A stretch of DNA of 64,000 nt, from NCBI RefSeq assembly GCF_902806695.1, contig NZ_CADCXN010000091.1:40800-104799 (forward strand), written 5' to 3'. Shown here one piece after another: positions 9,064-17,342 of the stretch (positions are counted from its first letter, which is position 1; each line of letters opens with the position of its first letter). The DNA is from Candidatus Methylobacter favarea (lineage in GTDB: Bacteria; Pseudomonadota; Gammaproteobacteria; Methylococcales; Methylomonadaceae). The notes under the pieces are model-generated. The model worked only from the letters and a program-made list of their open reading frames with translations. It was not told the DNA's origin and made no database searches. The position numbers and the translations under genes were made by a program.

Positions 9064-10272
9064 TTATTTGGAAATAGTGATTTCCGGCGCCCCTTGCCGT
9101 GCCAGATCGGTCATGGTCATTTGAAAAATCTGGCATAATAGACGAAAGCCTTCGCGGTTCCATTGATAGCCGGATTCCGGTTTGAGCGCATAATGCCAAC
9201 TGCCAAACTGTACGCTGATATCGGCAGCCGACTCGTCATCGCTAACCAGCAAGGCCATCGTGTTCACCGGATTCTCTCTGACATAAGGGGTTTGCGGATG
9301 TTTGGCAACAGTATATTCGGGGTCGTCGCTGATGGACTGGCCGATAAAGTTCAGCACATTATGAAAGCTGCGCAAGCGGAAAACCCCATGTATCGGCCAC
9401 TGTCCGCCAGGATGACCAGGGCGGATGTCGACGCTGACATCATTGTCTGACTCCTGATTGGCTTCTTCCTGCAAACGTATGCGCTCTTCATTGCTTAGCG
9501 TCATCGGATCATAATTGGTCAGCAGGATACGCCCGATTACCCGCTTGCTCAATGTAATTTGCTTAGGCTTAGCCTGATATACGATACTGAATTCTTTTTG
9601 CAGCGCAGCCATTTGTTCGGCCGTCAATGCTTCGGCCGGCATAGTCCAATGCTGATCAAACATCAACGGTTCGACAAATAACTGATGTCTATCCTGAATA
9701 GCCGACAAATGCAGCACGGCTTGACGGAACAACCGGTAGCCTTCAGCAGCGCGGGGTTTATTTAGATAAATGCCGCTGTTTGTGCCGCCTTTAATCCGCA
9801 CCTCGCCGGCCAGCAAGCGCAAAAGCAAGTCCACATCAACGCCTTGCCGCAGCAGCATGGTCAGTTTGCTTTCCTGAAACGGGGTAAGCAAGCGCCGGGT
9901 AAACTCCTCGCCCTCAATCGGCACGATGCTGATAGTCGGGTTCTCGGAAATCGAGCCGCCGAACACCGGCGTCAATAACGAGCCGGATTCTCCGGTAAGA
10001 GCCGGCGTCGCTCCGGCATTGAATTGAAAATTAAAGGTTGCGGCAATATTGGAAACGCCGGTGAAATGCATGGGCTGATGTTGATGGGCGCGGGCAATAT
10101 TCAACAACAGTTGTTTGGACAGAATGTCCGTAGTGGCCTTGTCATAGGCGATGACAGCGCGATCCAGCGCTATCGGAGAAAAGCAGCCCTGAAGGCCGCA
10201 TAAAACCAGCATTGTCAGCCATCTTGCAGGGGCTTTGGTTAACACTAGCGGGCGGTAGAGATTGAAGATCAT
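9064..10272 (-). CDS. Unrecognised lipoprotein
   Basis: A 402-residue protein of unknown function. The longest frame begins at 10368, but ATG 10272 has AAGGAAC just upstream and opens a lipoprotein signal: a basic N-end, a hydrophobic run and the lipobox LQGC at about residues 21-24. The mature part starts with a helical AYDKATTDILSKQLLLNIARAHQ region, then a glycine- and threonine-rich stretch, and is otherwise mixed. No enzyme motif is seen. It precedes corA by 12 bases, which hints at a shared transcript and perhaps an envelope role. I do not recognise the family. Confidence 0.7.
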   Translation of the reverse strand: MIFNLYRPLVLTKAPARWLTMLVLCGLQGCFSPIALDRAVIAYDKATTDILSKQLLLNIARAHQHQPMHFTGVSNIAATFNFQFNAGATPALTGESGSLLTPVFGGSISENPTISIVPIEGEEFTRRLLTPFQESKLTMLLRQGVDVDLLLRLLAGEVRIKGGTNSGIYLNKPRAAEGYRLFRQAVLHLSAIQDRHQLFVEPLMFDQHWTMPAEALTAEQMAALQKEFSIVYQAKPKQITLSKRVIGRILLTNYDPMTLSNEERIRLQEEANQESDNDVSVDIRPGHPGGQWPIHGVFRLRSFHNVLNFIGQSISDDPEYTVAKHPQTPYVRENPVNTMALLVSDDESAADISVQFGSWHYALKPESGYQWNREGFRLLCQIFQMTMTDLARQGAPEITISK

Positions 10273-10508
10273 ATCGTTCCTTTGAATTTGGCCATAAGAA
10301 CAATAGGAAAGCCAACCCGGTAAGTCAAATTCTTTGATTCTGGCCAGGTTATAAAAGGCTGCGCTCATTCTTCAGTGACTATAAGAACTGTAAGGAAAAG
10401 ATTTATCGTACTTGGGTATAGAAGTGCCTGCTCATTGCTGCCATGTAGATGTACATACACTCCAGAAATAGGATAATTAACCCATCTTCGGCCTGATAGG
10501 GCAATCGC

Positions 10509-11687
10509 TCATTCTGGCCCCGCTGCGAGAGCAATCGCCGCTCTTTGGCGTTTGCTAAATGATAGCGGCGGAAGACGATCTGCGAGCAGGGTATTGACGA
10601 TCGTTGCGGAGGCGGCGGGTTTGGCAAAACGCAGGGCGTTGGCTTTCATCCGGCTCAATCTGTCCGGGTCTTCCAGCAAGCGCTCCAGTTTGAAGGGCAA
10701 AGTGGTCAAATCGTTGCACTTGACGGCGATGCCTTCTTCCAACAGATGATCGCTATTTCTTTCCTCCTGCCCCGGGATCGGAGCGACCACGCACATGGGC
10801 AGGCCGCAAGCAATAGCTTCGGCGGTCGTCATGCCGCCGGGCTTGCCGATAAAAATATCAGCCATTTTCATCAATTTGTGCATTTCATTGGTATAACCCA
10901 GAACTTTAAAGCTGGAACTTCGATTATTGATTAATTGTAAAATGCGCTGTTTCAGTTCGCCGTTGCGTCCACAGACAACCACTGTCTGCGCGTTGCTATT
11001 CAGGTTGAGCAGCCGCTCCACCATGAATTCGGTAGGCCCCAGGCCAAAGGCTCCCGCCGACAGCAGCAAAACCGGTTTTTCCGGGTTCAATTCCAGTTCC
11101 AGGCGGCTTTGTTCGCGGTTGAGGGGCTGTTGAAAAACGGCATCAATGGGGATGCCGGACACCGTGATTCTTTCGCTGGGAATGCCGAGTACTTCAAGAT
11201 GCGCTCTGGTTTCATCGATAGCGACAAAATAGCGATGGAATGAGCGTGACAACCACATGGCGTGAAAGTCGAAATCGGTCACTACAATGGACAGATGCGC
11301 TTGCAATTGTTTCGCCGCAATCAGGTGAGAGATGATGCCGGCAGGCATGAAGTGCGTGCAGACCGTGATATGGGGGTCGAATTCCCGGATAAACCGCACC
11401 AGCGGTTTGGTATTCAGCCGGTCCAGCATGTGCCGCATCCGGTCAGTGTGCCAGGGCTCGTCGCTGGTTTTATACCACCAGCCCAGAAAATTGGGCGCGG
11501 ACCGCACCAGCGATGTGTAAAATCCGGAATAGAAGTCCCGGAACAGCTTGTTGGTGTATTGCAGCGCATCATTATTGATGACTTCGGCAACCCGGCTGTC
11601 AGCGGCAAAGGAAAGCTCCAACGCTTCGGCCGCTTTGATATGGCCGGCTCCCGCCCCGGCCGACATAATCAAAACCCGTTTTTTCAT
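10509..11687 (-). CDS. GT28 glycosyltransferase, MGDG-synthase / UgtP-like
   Basis: A 392-residue two-domain GT-B enzyme. The N-terminal MGDG-synthase domain (PF06925) shows MSAGAGAGHIKAAEAL at the start, then THFMPAGIISHL and VVTDFDFHAMW. The C-terminal GT28 half shows FIGKPGGMTTAEAIACGLP and PGQEERNSDHLLE, the sugar-nucleotide site. Relatives transfer galactose or glucose from UDP-sugar to diacylglycerol, making glycolipids that can replace phospholipids. That activity is a family inference. Upstream is a Nudix gene 27 bases away, and upstream of that an LplT-like transporter, all on the minus strand. No PHO-like repeat was found directly before this group. Confidence 0.8.
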   Translation of the reverse strand: MKKRVLIMSAGAGAGHIKAAEALELSFAADSRVAEVINNDALQYTNKLFRDFYSGFYTSLVRSAPNFLGWWYKTSDEPWHTDRMRHMLDRLNTKPLVRFIREFDPHITVCTHFMPAGIISHLIAAKQLQAHLSIVVTDFDFHAMWLSRSFHRYFVAIDETRAHLEVLGIPSERITVSGIPIDAVFQQPLNREQSRLELELNPEKPVLLLSAGAFGLGPTEFMVERLLNLNSNAQTVVVCGRNGELKQRILQLINNRSSSFKVLGYTNEMHKLMKMADIFIGKPGGMTTAEAIACGLPMCVVAPIPGQEERNSDHLLEEGIAVKCNDLTTLPFKLERLLEDPDRLSRMKANALRFAKPAASATIVNTLLADRLPPLSFSKRQRAAIALAAGPE

Positions 11688-11714
11688 CAGTTTATAATGG
11701 ACTTGTTTGGTTGT

Positions 11715-12167
11715 CTAAAACCCGGCATGTTGGTTACGCGGCAGCGCCGGTCGTCCGGTTTGCCGATAGTGTGTATAGTCGGCGAGTACCTGGGCGTGAT
11801 CGAACGCCAGGGATTCAGGCAGCTCATTCAGGCTGAACAGCCGGCAATTTTTAGCATCATCCGCAGCTTCCGGCAAGCCCGATGCTTCGGCTACATACAC
11901 AGCCGTCACGGTATGGCCGCGGGTATCTCGGGGAGGATCGGAATAGATGCCAAGCAAGGCTTGCAGTTGCACCTCCAGTCCGACTTCTTCCTTAGCCTCG
12001 CGCATTGCGGCGTATTCGACCATTTCGCCCAGATCGACAAAGCCGCCGGGAATTGCCCAGCCGTAGGGCGAATAAGCGCGCTCAATCAATACGATTGGGC
12101 GATCGGGAAAATCAGTCAGCTCAATAATAATATCGGCAGCGAGCAACGGCGTAATAGGTTTAGGCAT
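11715..12167 (-). CDS. Nudix hydrolase
   Basis: A 150-residue Nudix protein. The full box is present: G42-x5-E48-x7-R56-E57-x2-E60-E61-x-G63 (GGFVDLGE...REAKEEVGL). These enzymes cleave nucleoside diphosphates linked to another group, using Mg2+ held by the REXXEE glutamates. The layout is closest to ADP-ribose/NADH-type members, but the substrate cannot be read from sequence. The start is firm: GGAGG stands 7 bases before ATG 12167. It ends 27 bases before the glycosyltransferase start, so the two are probably co-transcribed. Confidence 0.88.
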   Translation of the reverse strand: MPKPITPLLAADIIIELTDFPDRPIVLIERAYSPYGWAIPGGFVDLGEMVEYAAMREAKEEVGLEVQLQALLGIYSDPPRDTRGHTVTAVYVAEASGLPEAADDAKNCRLFSLNELPESLAFDHAQVLADYTHYRQTGRPALPRNQHAGF

Positions 12168-12234
12168 AATAGCCTCCGAATAAATGGGGGTGGCAGTTCA
12201 AAGCCCGGGCTTAAGCGATGCTGTCCTTTTTTTA

Positions 12235-13548
12235 TTAATCCTGATCATGGCCATGCTTTTTAGTAAGCATGGCCATTGTAACCGATACCACTAACCCAAA
12301 CACGATCACGATGGCATTTACCGACAAGCGGGCTCTGATCATCAGCGCGTAAGCGCCCAGCATCAACAAAATGCTGAGATTTTCGTTGAAGTTCTGTACG
12401 GCGATGGAATGTCCCGAGCCCATGAGCTGGTGCCCACGGTGCTGTAGCAAGGCATTCATCGGTATTAAAAAACTGCCGGCCAGGATGCCAATCAATATCA
12501 GCATCAGCACTGCCAGCCGCCAGTCGGTTATCCATGCCATTGCGGAAACGGCTAATCCCATGACTATTCCCAAGGGCAGTACTTTCACGGCATGAGCCAA
12601 TGGCACAGCCTTGGCCGCCGCAACAGAACCGATAGCAAGGCCGACTGCGACTAGCGCAGTCAATTGGGTTGCCTGCTCCAGATCGAGATTCAGCGCCGCC
12701 GCGGCCCAGGCGAGAATAATAAAACGCAAGCTCGTTCCTGCTCCCCAAAACAGCGAGGTTACCGCGAGAGATACTTGCCCTAACGAATCCTGCCACAGCA
12801 GCAGGAAAGTTCTCCGGAAATCCGCCAACAGCAATCTCGGCGTTCGATTCGATAAGGGGTGCTCAATGGGCAGCCTGGGAATGTAATAATTGAGTATCGC
12901 CGCCGCGAAATAAAGACCGAGGATGACCAAAATCGCGAACTCGGGGGCGGTATCAATGCCGCCATTGAACTCAAGCCCGCCCAGTTGCCGGACAACCTGA
13001 TCCTCAACGCGATGTCCAATCAATAAACCGCCCAGAATGGCGCCCAGAATGATAGCTGCAACGGTCAGACCTTCCATCCAGGCGTTGGCCCATACTAATT
13101 TACAGGGGGGGAGATATTCGGTCAGAATGCCGTATTTAGCCGGCGAGTACATAGCTGCGCCAATGCCGACAAAACCATAGGCGAGTAAAGGATGCAAACC
13201 CGATAACATGGCCGTGCAACCCGCTATCTTGATACTGTTGCTAATGAACATGACCCGGCCTTTCGGCAGCGCATCGGAGAAGGCGCCAACAAAAGGCGCG
13301 AGCCCAATAAAGGCGAACACGAAGAACTGTTGTAATACCGGGGTTTGCCAGGCGGGCGCATCGAGATCTTTGAGCACGGCGATAGCGGCAAAGAGCAGGG
13401 CGTTATCGGCCAATGATGAAAAAAACTGGGCCGCAAGGATGGTGTTGAAGCCGCGACTTATAGAATTAATTGTGCTGTGCGGCGCCTGGAAAACCGGAAT
13501 CGCTGCACTATAAATAGTTAAAAGTTTTCTTTTATTAGTTGTTTTCAT
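12235..13548 (-). CDS. lplT: MFS transporter, LplT (lysophospholipid flippase) type
   Basis: A 437-residue protein with about 12 membrane helices and the LplT-like start FNTILAAQFFSSLADNALLF, then FIGLAPFVGAFSDALPKGRV (MFS loop 2-3 motif region) and MYSPAKYGILTEYLPP. LplT flips lysophospholipids inward for re-acylation. In E. coli the partner acyltransferase Aas is adjacent or fused; here it is not, and the neighbours are Nudix and a diacylglycerol glycosyltransferase. A perfect 7-bp inverted repeat lies 44 bases upstream of the start. Confidence 0.75.
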   Translation of the reverse strand: MKTTNKRKLLTIYSAAIPVFQAPHSTINSISRGFNTILAAQFFSSLADNALLFAAIAVLKDLDAPAWQTPVLQQFFVFAFIGLAPFVGAFSDALPKGRVMFISNSIKIAGCTAMLSGLHPLLAYGFVGIGAAMYSPAKYGILTEYLPPCKLVWANAWMEGLTVAAIILGAILGGLLIGHRVEDQVVRQLGGLEFNGGIDTAPEFAILVILGLYFAAAILNYYIPRLPIEHPLSNRTPRLLLADFRRTFLLLWQDSLGQVSLAVTSLFWGAGTSLRFIILAWAAAALNLDLEQATQLTALVAVGLAIGSVAAAKAVPLAHAVKVLPLGIVMGLAVSAMAWITDWRLAVLMLILIGILAGSFLIPMNALLQHRGHQLMGSGHSIAVQNFNENLSILLMLGAYALMIRARLSVNAIVIVFGLVVSVTMAMLTKKHGHDQD

Positions 13549-13591
13549 CAGCTATAAACTTAAACCGGTACTGGCGATAAGACCTGACTGT

Positions 13592-13612
13592 TCGTACTTA
13601 TGTACAGTACGA
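13592..13612. promoter_or_regulatory. Operator-like palindrome upstream of lplT
   Basis: TCGTACT and AGTACGA form a perfect 7-bp inverted repeat around TATGTAC. It lies 44 bases before the lplT start codon, a typical place for a dimeric repressor site. There is no T-run, so it is not a terminator. No regulator gene is adjacent. Confidence 0.35.
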
Positions 13613-13778
13613 GGAGCGGGATTGGGAATTATTTTTGACCAGGCGGTGCCTAGGCAGTCCGTTCATAATGCCATATCAAGGAACGGCTTATCCTTAAAAT
13701 TGATCGCCCTGAATTTATAATCATGGAATTCATCGGAAGTGTTACAGCTTGCGGCGGCCCAGGTTGACAACGGTGCAT

Positions 13779-14570
13779 TTATCCATGAAGGTTGGCTTCC
13801 AGAGTCTCACTATCGGCAATGGCTGGTTCAGTCTTGCGCCAGTTCACGAGTTCCAGCGTGCCGTCCGCGCGTTCCACGATGGCGGTGCAGCTTTCCACGA
13901 AATCCCCGGTGTTGACATATAAAAATCCATCCATATCCTTGATTTCAGCGTGGTGTATATGCCCGCAAATAACGCCATCCAGGCCCTGGTCCTTAAGCGT
14001 GCTGACAATGCTGTCTTCATAATCGGAAATAAACTGAACCACATTCTTGACTTTAAACTTGACGAAGGCGGCAAGAGAGAAATTTGATTGTATGCCCAAT
14101 AAACGCCTGCTTATTCGAAGAAGGCGATTCACCTGAAGCAGAAAGTCATAACCTTCGTTGCCCAGCTTGGCAACCCACTTGTGGCATTTGGCAATAGTGT
14201 CGTATTCATCGCCGTGGACAACCAGAAATTGCTTCCCTGTGGATGTGGTATGCACATCCGAGTTTTTGACGATAATGTCGCCAAAGACATAATTATCGTA
14301 CTCCCGGACGTTTTCGTCATGGTTCCCCGGTATATAGATGACCTGGGTGCCGTGTCTGGCCTTGCGCAGGACTTTCTGAATTACCGTATTATGATCCCTG
14401 GGCCAGTACATTTTTCTGGAAAGCGCCCAAAAATCGATAATGTCGCCTACCAGGTAAAGCTTTTCGCTGTCGTTGTGTTTTAGAAAATCGAGTAAAACAT
14501 CGGCCTGGCATTGCGTGGAACCCAGGTGCAAATCGGAAATCCAGATGCTTCGATAGGTGTTGTTAGCCAT
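13779..14570 (-). CDS. plcP: Metallophosphoesterase, PlcP-like phospholipase C (often annotated as UDP-2,3-diacylglucosamine diphosphatase)
   Basis: A calcineurin-type phosphoesterase. Metal ligands are seen in order: D13 and H15 (SDLHLG), D43 (GDIIDFW), N83-H84 (GNHDE), then VVHGDEYD and CGHIHHA. It is usually named LpxH-like, but the blocks QADVLLDFLKH, RKMYWPRDHN, FVKFKVKNVVQFI and GDFVESCTA are those I associate with PlcP, the rhizobial and marine phospholipase C that strips head groups from phospholipids under phosphate limitation. The neighbour upstream is a GT4 glycosyltransferase, as in plcP-agt operons, and a PHO-like box precedes the pair. ATG 14570 (263 aa) starts at the conserved domain; the frame could also start at 14645 with 25 extra residues. 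Activity on phospholipids is inferred. Confidence 0.7.
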   Translation of the reverse strand: MANNTYRSIWISDLHLGSTQCQADVLLDFLKHNDSEKLYLVGDIIDFWALSRKMYWPRDHNTVIQKVLRKARHGTQVIYIPGNHDENVREYDNYVFGDIIVKNSDVHTTSTGKQFLVVHGDEYDTIAKCHKWVAKLGNEGYDFLLQVNRLLRISRRLLGIQSNFSLAAFVKFKVKNVVQFISDYEDSIVSTLKDQGLDGVICGHIHHAEIKDMDGFLYVNTGDFVESCTAIVERADGTLELVNWRKTEPAIADSETLEANLHG

Positions 14571-14743
14571 AATCCAACTGTTAACATTATTACCGGCGTG
14601 AGCTGCTTTGTCGATGAGCCTTAGCCGGTATTTGCTGGTGCTCATGGCTCGCTAAAACCACTGAGGCGTTTTTTTAACGGGCAACATTTCATTGGGACAG
14701 GATTTTTAACAACTTTATTTACTGAGTTTGAGCGTAACAGGAA

Positions 14744-15802
14744 TCATTTTACCCAATGCTCAACTATTGAATTATTTTTGCTATCCCTGCTTTTTTCAAA
14801 AGCAGGAACAAGGTTATAAAAAAATTGTCTGGTGCAATTAGCCCAGGAATAATTCAAGGCATAATTTCGACAGTCCTGCGCGTCTAATTGCAGAGCCTCG
14901 GCAATCGCCTTCTTTAAATTTTCATCCAGTCTGCCGACTTTATCGCTGCCAATCACATCCACCGGCCCATTAACCGGAAAAGCCGCAACCGGCAGGCCAC
15001 TGGCCAGCGCCTCCAGCATGACAATGCCGAAGGTATCGGTGCGGCTCGGGAATACAAACACATCTGCTGCCGCCATATAATTGGCCAAGGGTTCACCGGT
15101 CTGAAAACCGGCAAAAACCGTATCAGGGAATCTGGCTTTAAGCTCTTTCAACTGCGGACCATCACCGACAACGATTTTTGTTCCGGCAAGCTCCAGGGAT
15201 AAAAAAGCGTCGATGTTTTTTTCAATGGCCACTCTGCCGACAAACATGCATACAGGGCGCGGCAGTGATATAAATGTTTTATCCCTGGGATAATAAAAAT
15301 CAGAATTTACGCCGCGGGACCAGCGCACCAGAGTATTTTTAAATCCTCTTGCCTTCAAATCCGATTCTACCGAGGACGTAGCCACCATGATCTTTTTTGC
15401 CGGCGCATGAAACCAGCGCAAAAATCCATAACCCCACGATACCGGGATCTTAAAACGCAAATTAACGTATTCTGCGAATAAGGTATGAAATGACGTGGTA
15501 AACGCCAGCTTCCGGTTCAGGCAATATCGCCTCGCCGCAATTCCCAATGGCCCTTCAGTAGCTATATGAATGCGCTGGGGATTGAATTCATTAAGCAGCC
15601 TTTTTAGTTTTCTGTTACAGGCATACGCTAATCGAATGGAAGGGTAAGTCGGACAGGGAATTGTTATAAATTGATCCGGAGTAATGAGCTTGATTTGATG
15701 GCCGGCCCGTTCCAGAGTTGAACACGTATTTTCAATGGTTGTAACAACCCCGTTTATTTGGGGATGCCAAGCATCGCTGATGAACGCAATTCTCAATGTC
15801 AT
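14744..15802 (-). CDS. GT4 family glycosyltransferase, probably lipid-directed (Agt/MgtA-like)
   Basis: A 352-residue GT-B enzyme. The N-domain opens with SDAWHPQINGVVTTIENT and includes TEGPLGIAARRY and TSFHTLFAEYV. The C-domain has RVAIEKNIDAFL, VVGDGPQLKEL, VFAGFQTGEPLANYMAAAD and the DTFGIVMLEALASGLPVAA nucleotide-sugar site (D-x7-E). Relatives mannosylate or glucosylate lipid acceptors; Agt of Agrobacterium, made under phosphate limitation, glycosylates diacylglycerol. It is the first gene of a pair with the PlcP-like gene (99-173 bases apart), and a PHO-like box with a -10 lies about 150 bases upstream. Sugar and acceptor are inferred. Confidence 0.75.
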   Translation of the reverse strand: MTLRIAFISDAWHPQINGVVTTIENTCSTLERAGHQIKLITPDQFITIPCPTYPSIRLAYACNRKLKRLLNEFNPQRIHIATEGPLGIAARRYCLNRKLAFTTSFHTLFAEYVNLRFKIPVSWGYGFLRWFHAPAKKIMVATSSVESDLKARGFKNTLVRWSRGVNSDFYYPRDKTFISLPRPVCMFVGRVAIEKNIDAFLSLELAGTKIVVGDGPQLKELKARFPDTVFAGFQTGEPLANYMAAADVFVFPSRTDTFGIVMLEALASGLPVAAFPVNGPVDVIGSDKVGRLDENLKKAIAEALQLDAQDCRNYALNYSWANCTRQFFYNLVPAFEKSRDSKNNSIVEHWVK

Positions 15803-15939
15803 AAAGGCCCTGAATTATTGTTTATTTACGTGATAGCAGGATAAACGAGTCGTAGTAATCGCCAACCATGCTGATTTTTTAAATCGGAAAATCGGATCTG
15901 TAAATTTCGGATCAACAGGATGACTTGGCAAAAGCCAAT

Positions 15940-15971
15940 GTTATAGAACAAATATGACTATTTAATGAAAA
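15940..15971 (-). promoter_or_regulatory. PHO-box-like promoter upstream of the GT4-plcP pair
   Basis: On the minus strand TTTTCAT (15971-15965), spacer TAAA, and TAGTCAT (15960-15954) form a direct repeat in 11-bp register; each matches the PhoB half-site at 5/7. Eight bases later is TATAAC (15945-15940), a good -10. It is about 140 bases before the GT4 start. Only two repeats are seen and the spacing to the -10 is 2 bases short of the usual. Confidence 0.4.
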
Positions 15972-16104
15972 CAGTCCGGTAACAAGCTTTTTTATGTTTT
16001 TCCGGTTTTGAACGGCTATGATTAAGCTGTTTTTTCTATGCACGCTATGCTTTTTGTATCGCGGCCTTGAAAAAATTCTCAAGGGAAGGGGGAGTTCAAG
16101 CTGA

Positions 16105-16410
16105 TCATGCCGCCTTCAACCGCCCGATTGTTCGCCATTTATCTTTTTTAGCTTCGCCAGAACACCTCGGACATAATCCGCGGCTTACGAAACTGCTTTT
16201 AATAATGCTGGCAATCGGTATCAAAACCCGTCCATAAAAATCATCCGTATCTACGAAGCGGACGCTTCTGAAAGCAAGAGTCACAGGCTTCTGATAACGT
16301 GATAGCCAAAATTGATCAAAATATGTCTGTTCGTTCGGCAGCTCCCCAGGCAAGGAGAGGTTGAGAGAATAACGCCAGGCAGACTTAACATTCCAGCCGC
16401 TTAAGTCCAC
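16105..16410 (-). CDS. Doubtful hypothetical ORF
   Basis: A 101-codon frame starting at GTG, with no ribosome binding site at that position. The frame is open for another 14 codons upstream of the GTG. The composition is protein-like (KSAWRYSLNLSLPGELPN, then a CPRC pair near the end). A GGGAG site upstream belongs to an ATG in another frame that stops after 10 codons. It may be a small gene, a frameshifted remnant or chance. Not recognised. Confidence 0.25.
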   Translation of the reverse strand: MDLSGWNVKSAWRYSLNLSLPGELPNEQTYFDQFWLSRYQKPVTLAFRSVRFVDTDDFYGRVLIPIASIIKSSFVSRGLCPRCSGEAKKDKWRTIGRLKAA

Positions 16411-16750
16411 GGCAGTCTTGGTGCCGTTAACATCAGTCTCCCTATGTTAAAAAGCTCTGCTTTTATATTACTGTAACAATTAGCTTGTATTCTGCCTTAT
16501 CTATTACGGAATTATGCATAAGCGGCAATTACTGTCAGCCTCGTGACTTGCTTTTGAATCCCTCCCTGCGCATGGGTAGGGGCTAACGTTTCCGGCCTGA
16601 TAAAAGTATGGCTGGCTTTACGAAGGAGGGTCCGCTAATAGAGAGGCAGAGGAACTATTTTTGCCCTGTTTAACAGCTTCGCGTTGGTTGTTGCACGGCA
16701 TTTACTAATACGTTATTGTATTTTATGGTTAAGCTGATTATGGTAAAAAA
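16411..16750. other. Intergenic stretch
   Basis: No gene is seen. A CCCTCC run near 16560 and a GGAGGG run near 16625 are complementary and could pair at long range, but there is no T-run and no known RNA family is apparent. The right end should hold the promoter of the next gene. Confidence 0.35.
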
Positions 16751-17218
16751 ATGACTAACTTTTTCAGGTATGGGAAGTTATCAAGCGAATCGAGTATTGA
16801 TAAAGGCAATACCCGCAAGAAAAAATATGACGACTACAAAAAAGAAATTATTGATACCCTTAACCGGCATATAGAGCTTGTTGAAGATCCAGGTAAACTG
16901 ATCAGGCGGGGCAAGCATAAAGACCCCCCGTATATTATGACACTGTCGTATGTAGCAGATGACTTCAGTTTTATCGAGTTAACGCTGCGGTGCGGAAGTA
17001 AATTGTTTGATTTTGGCGGGAAAAACGAGAAATATTTTAAATATATCGTTCCTGTTGAAGCGCGAACTGCGACGCTGGCCAAGACCATAAGAATCGCACT
17101 GCTGCACGAGCTTGTTGAACGCGTCGAAAACGATGAATATAAGGCCCAGATTAAAGCGTTTATACGCCGCCAGGCAAAACAGGGCATTGATGAAAAAAAG
17201 GGCGGCTGGTACTGTTAA
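16751..17218 (+). CDS. Hypothetical protein, 155 residues
   Basis: A basic, charged cytosolic protein with no signal peptide or membrane helix. The N-terminal part is lysine-rich (NTRKKKYDDYKKEIIDTLNRH), the middle carries FGGKNEKYFKYIVPVEART, and the end is helical (IRIALLHELVERVENDEYKAQIKAF). No known domain is recognised. It stands alone before the EVE-domain gene with a 124-base gap. The ribosome binding site is weak, but the length and amino-acid composition support a real gene. Confidence 0.6.
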   Translation: MTNFFRYGKLSSESSIDKGNTRKKKYDDYKKEIIDTLNRHIELVEDPGKLIRRGKHKDPPYIMTLSYVADDFSFIELTLRCGSKLFDFGGKNEKYFKYIVPVEARTATLAKTIRIALLHELVERVENDEYKAQIKAFIRRQAKQGIDEKKGGWYC

Positions 17219-17342
17219 ATCAACATCAGGATTTAACCGTCCTACTCAACGTTCCGGCTTTTTAAGTCGCCGTTAATGAAATAGTGCCGGTCAGTCCCAT
17301 CTCGGAAGGAATAAACCACGAATCGTTTTAATAGGCACTTAC

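Noticed and set aside
10369..10508. PHO-box-like site before the lipoprotein gene
   Set aside because: Only a single 5/7 half-site (TAGTCAC) is present and nothing is in 11-bp register with it.
11262..12263. A 333-codon open frame on the plus strand
   Set aside because: It is antisense to the GT28 and Nudix genes, both of which have firm motifs. It spans two real genes and has no ribosome site.
14646..14743. Second PHO box between GT4 and plcP
   Set aside because: CTGTTAC and CTGTCCC occur but neither has a partner in register.
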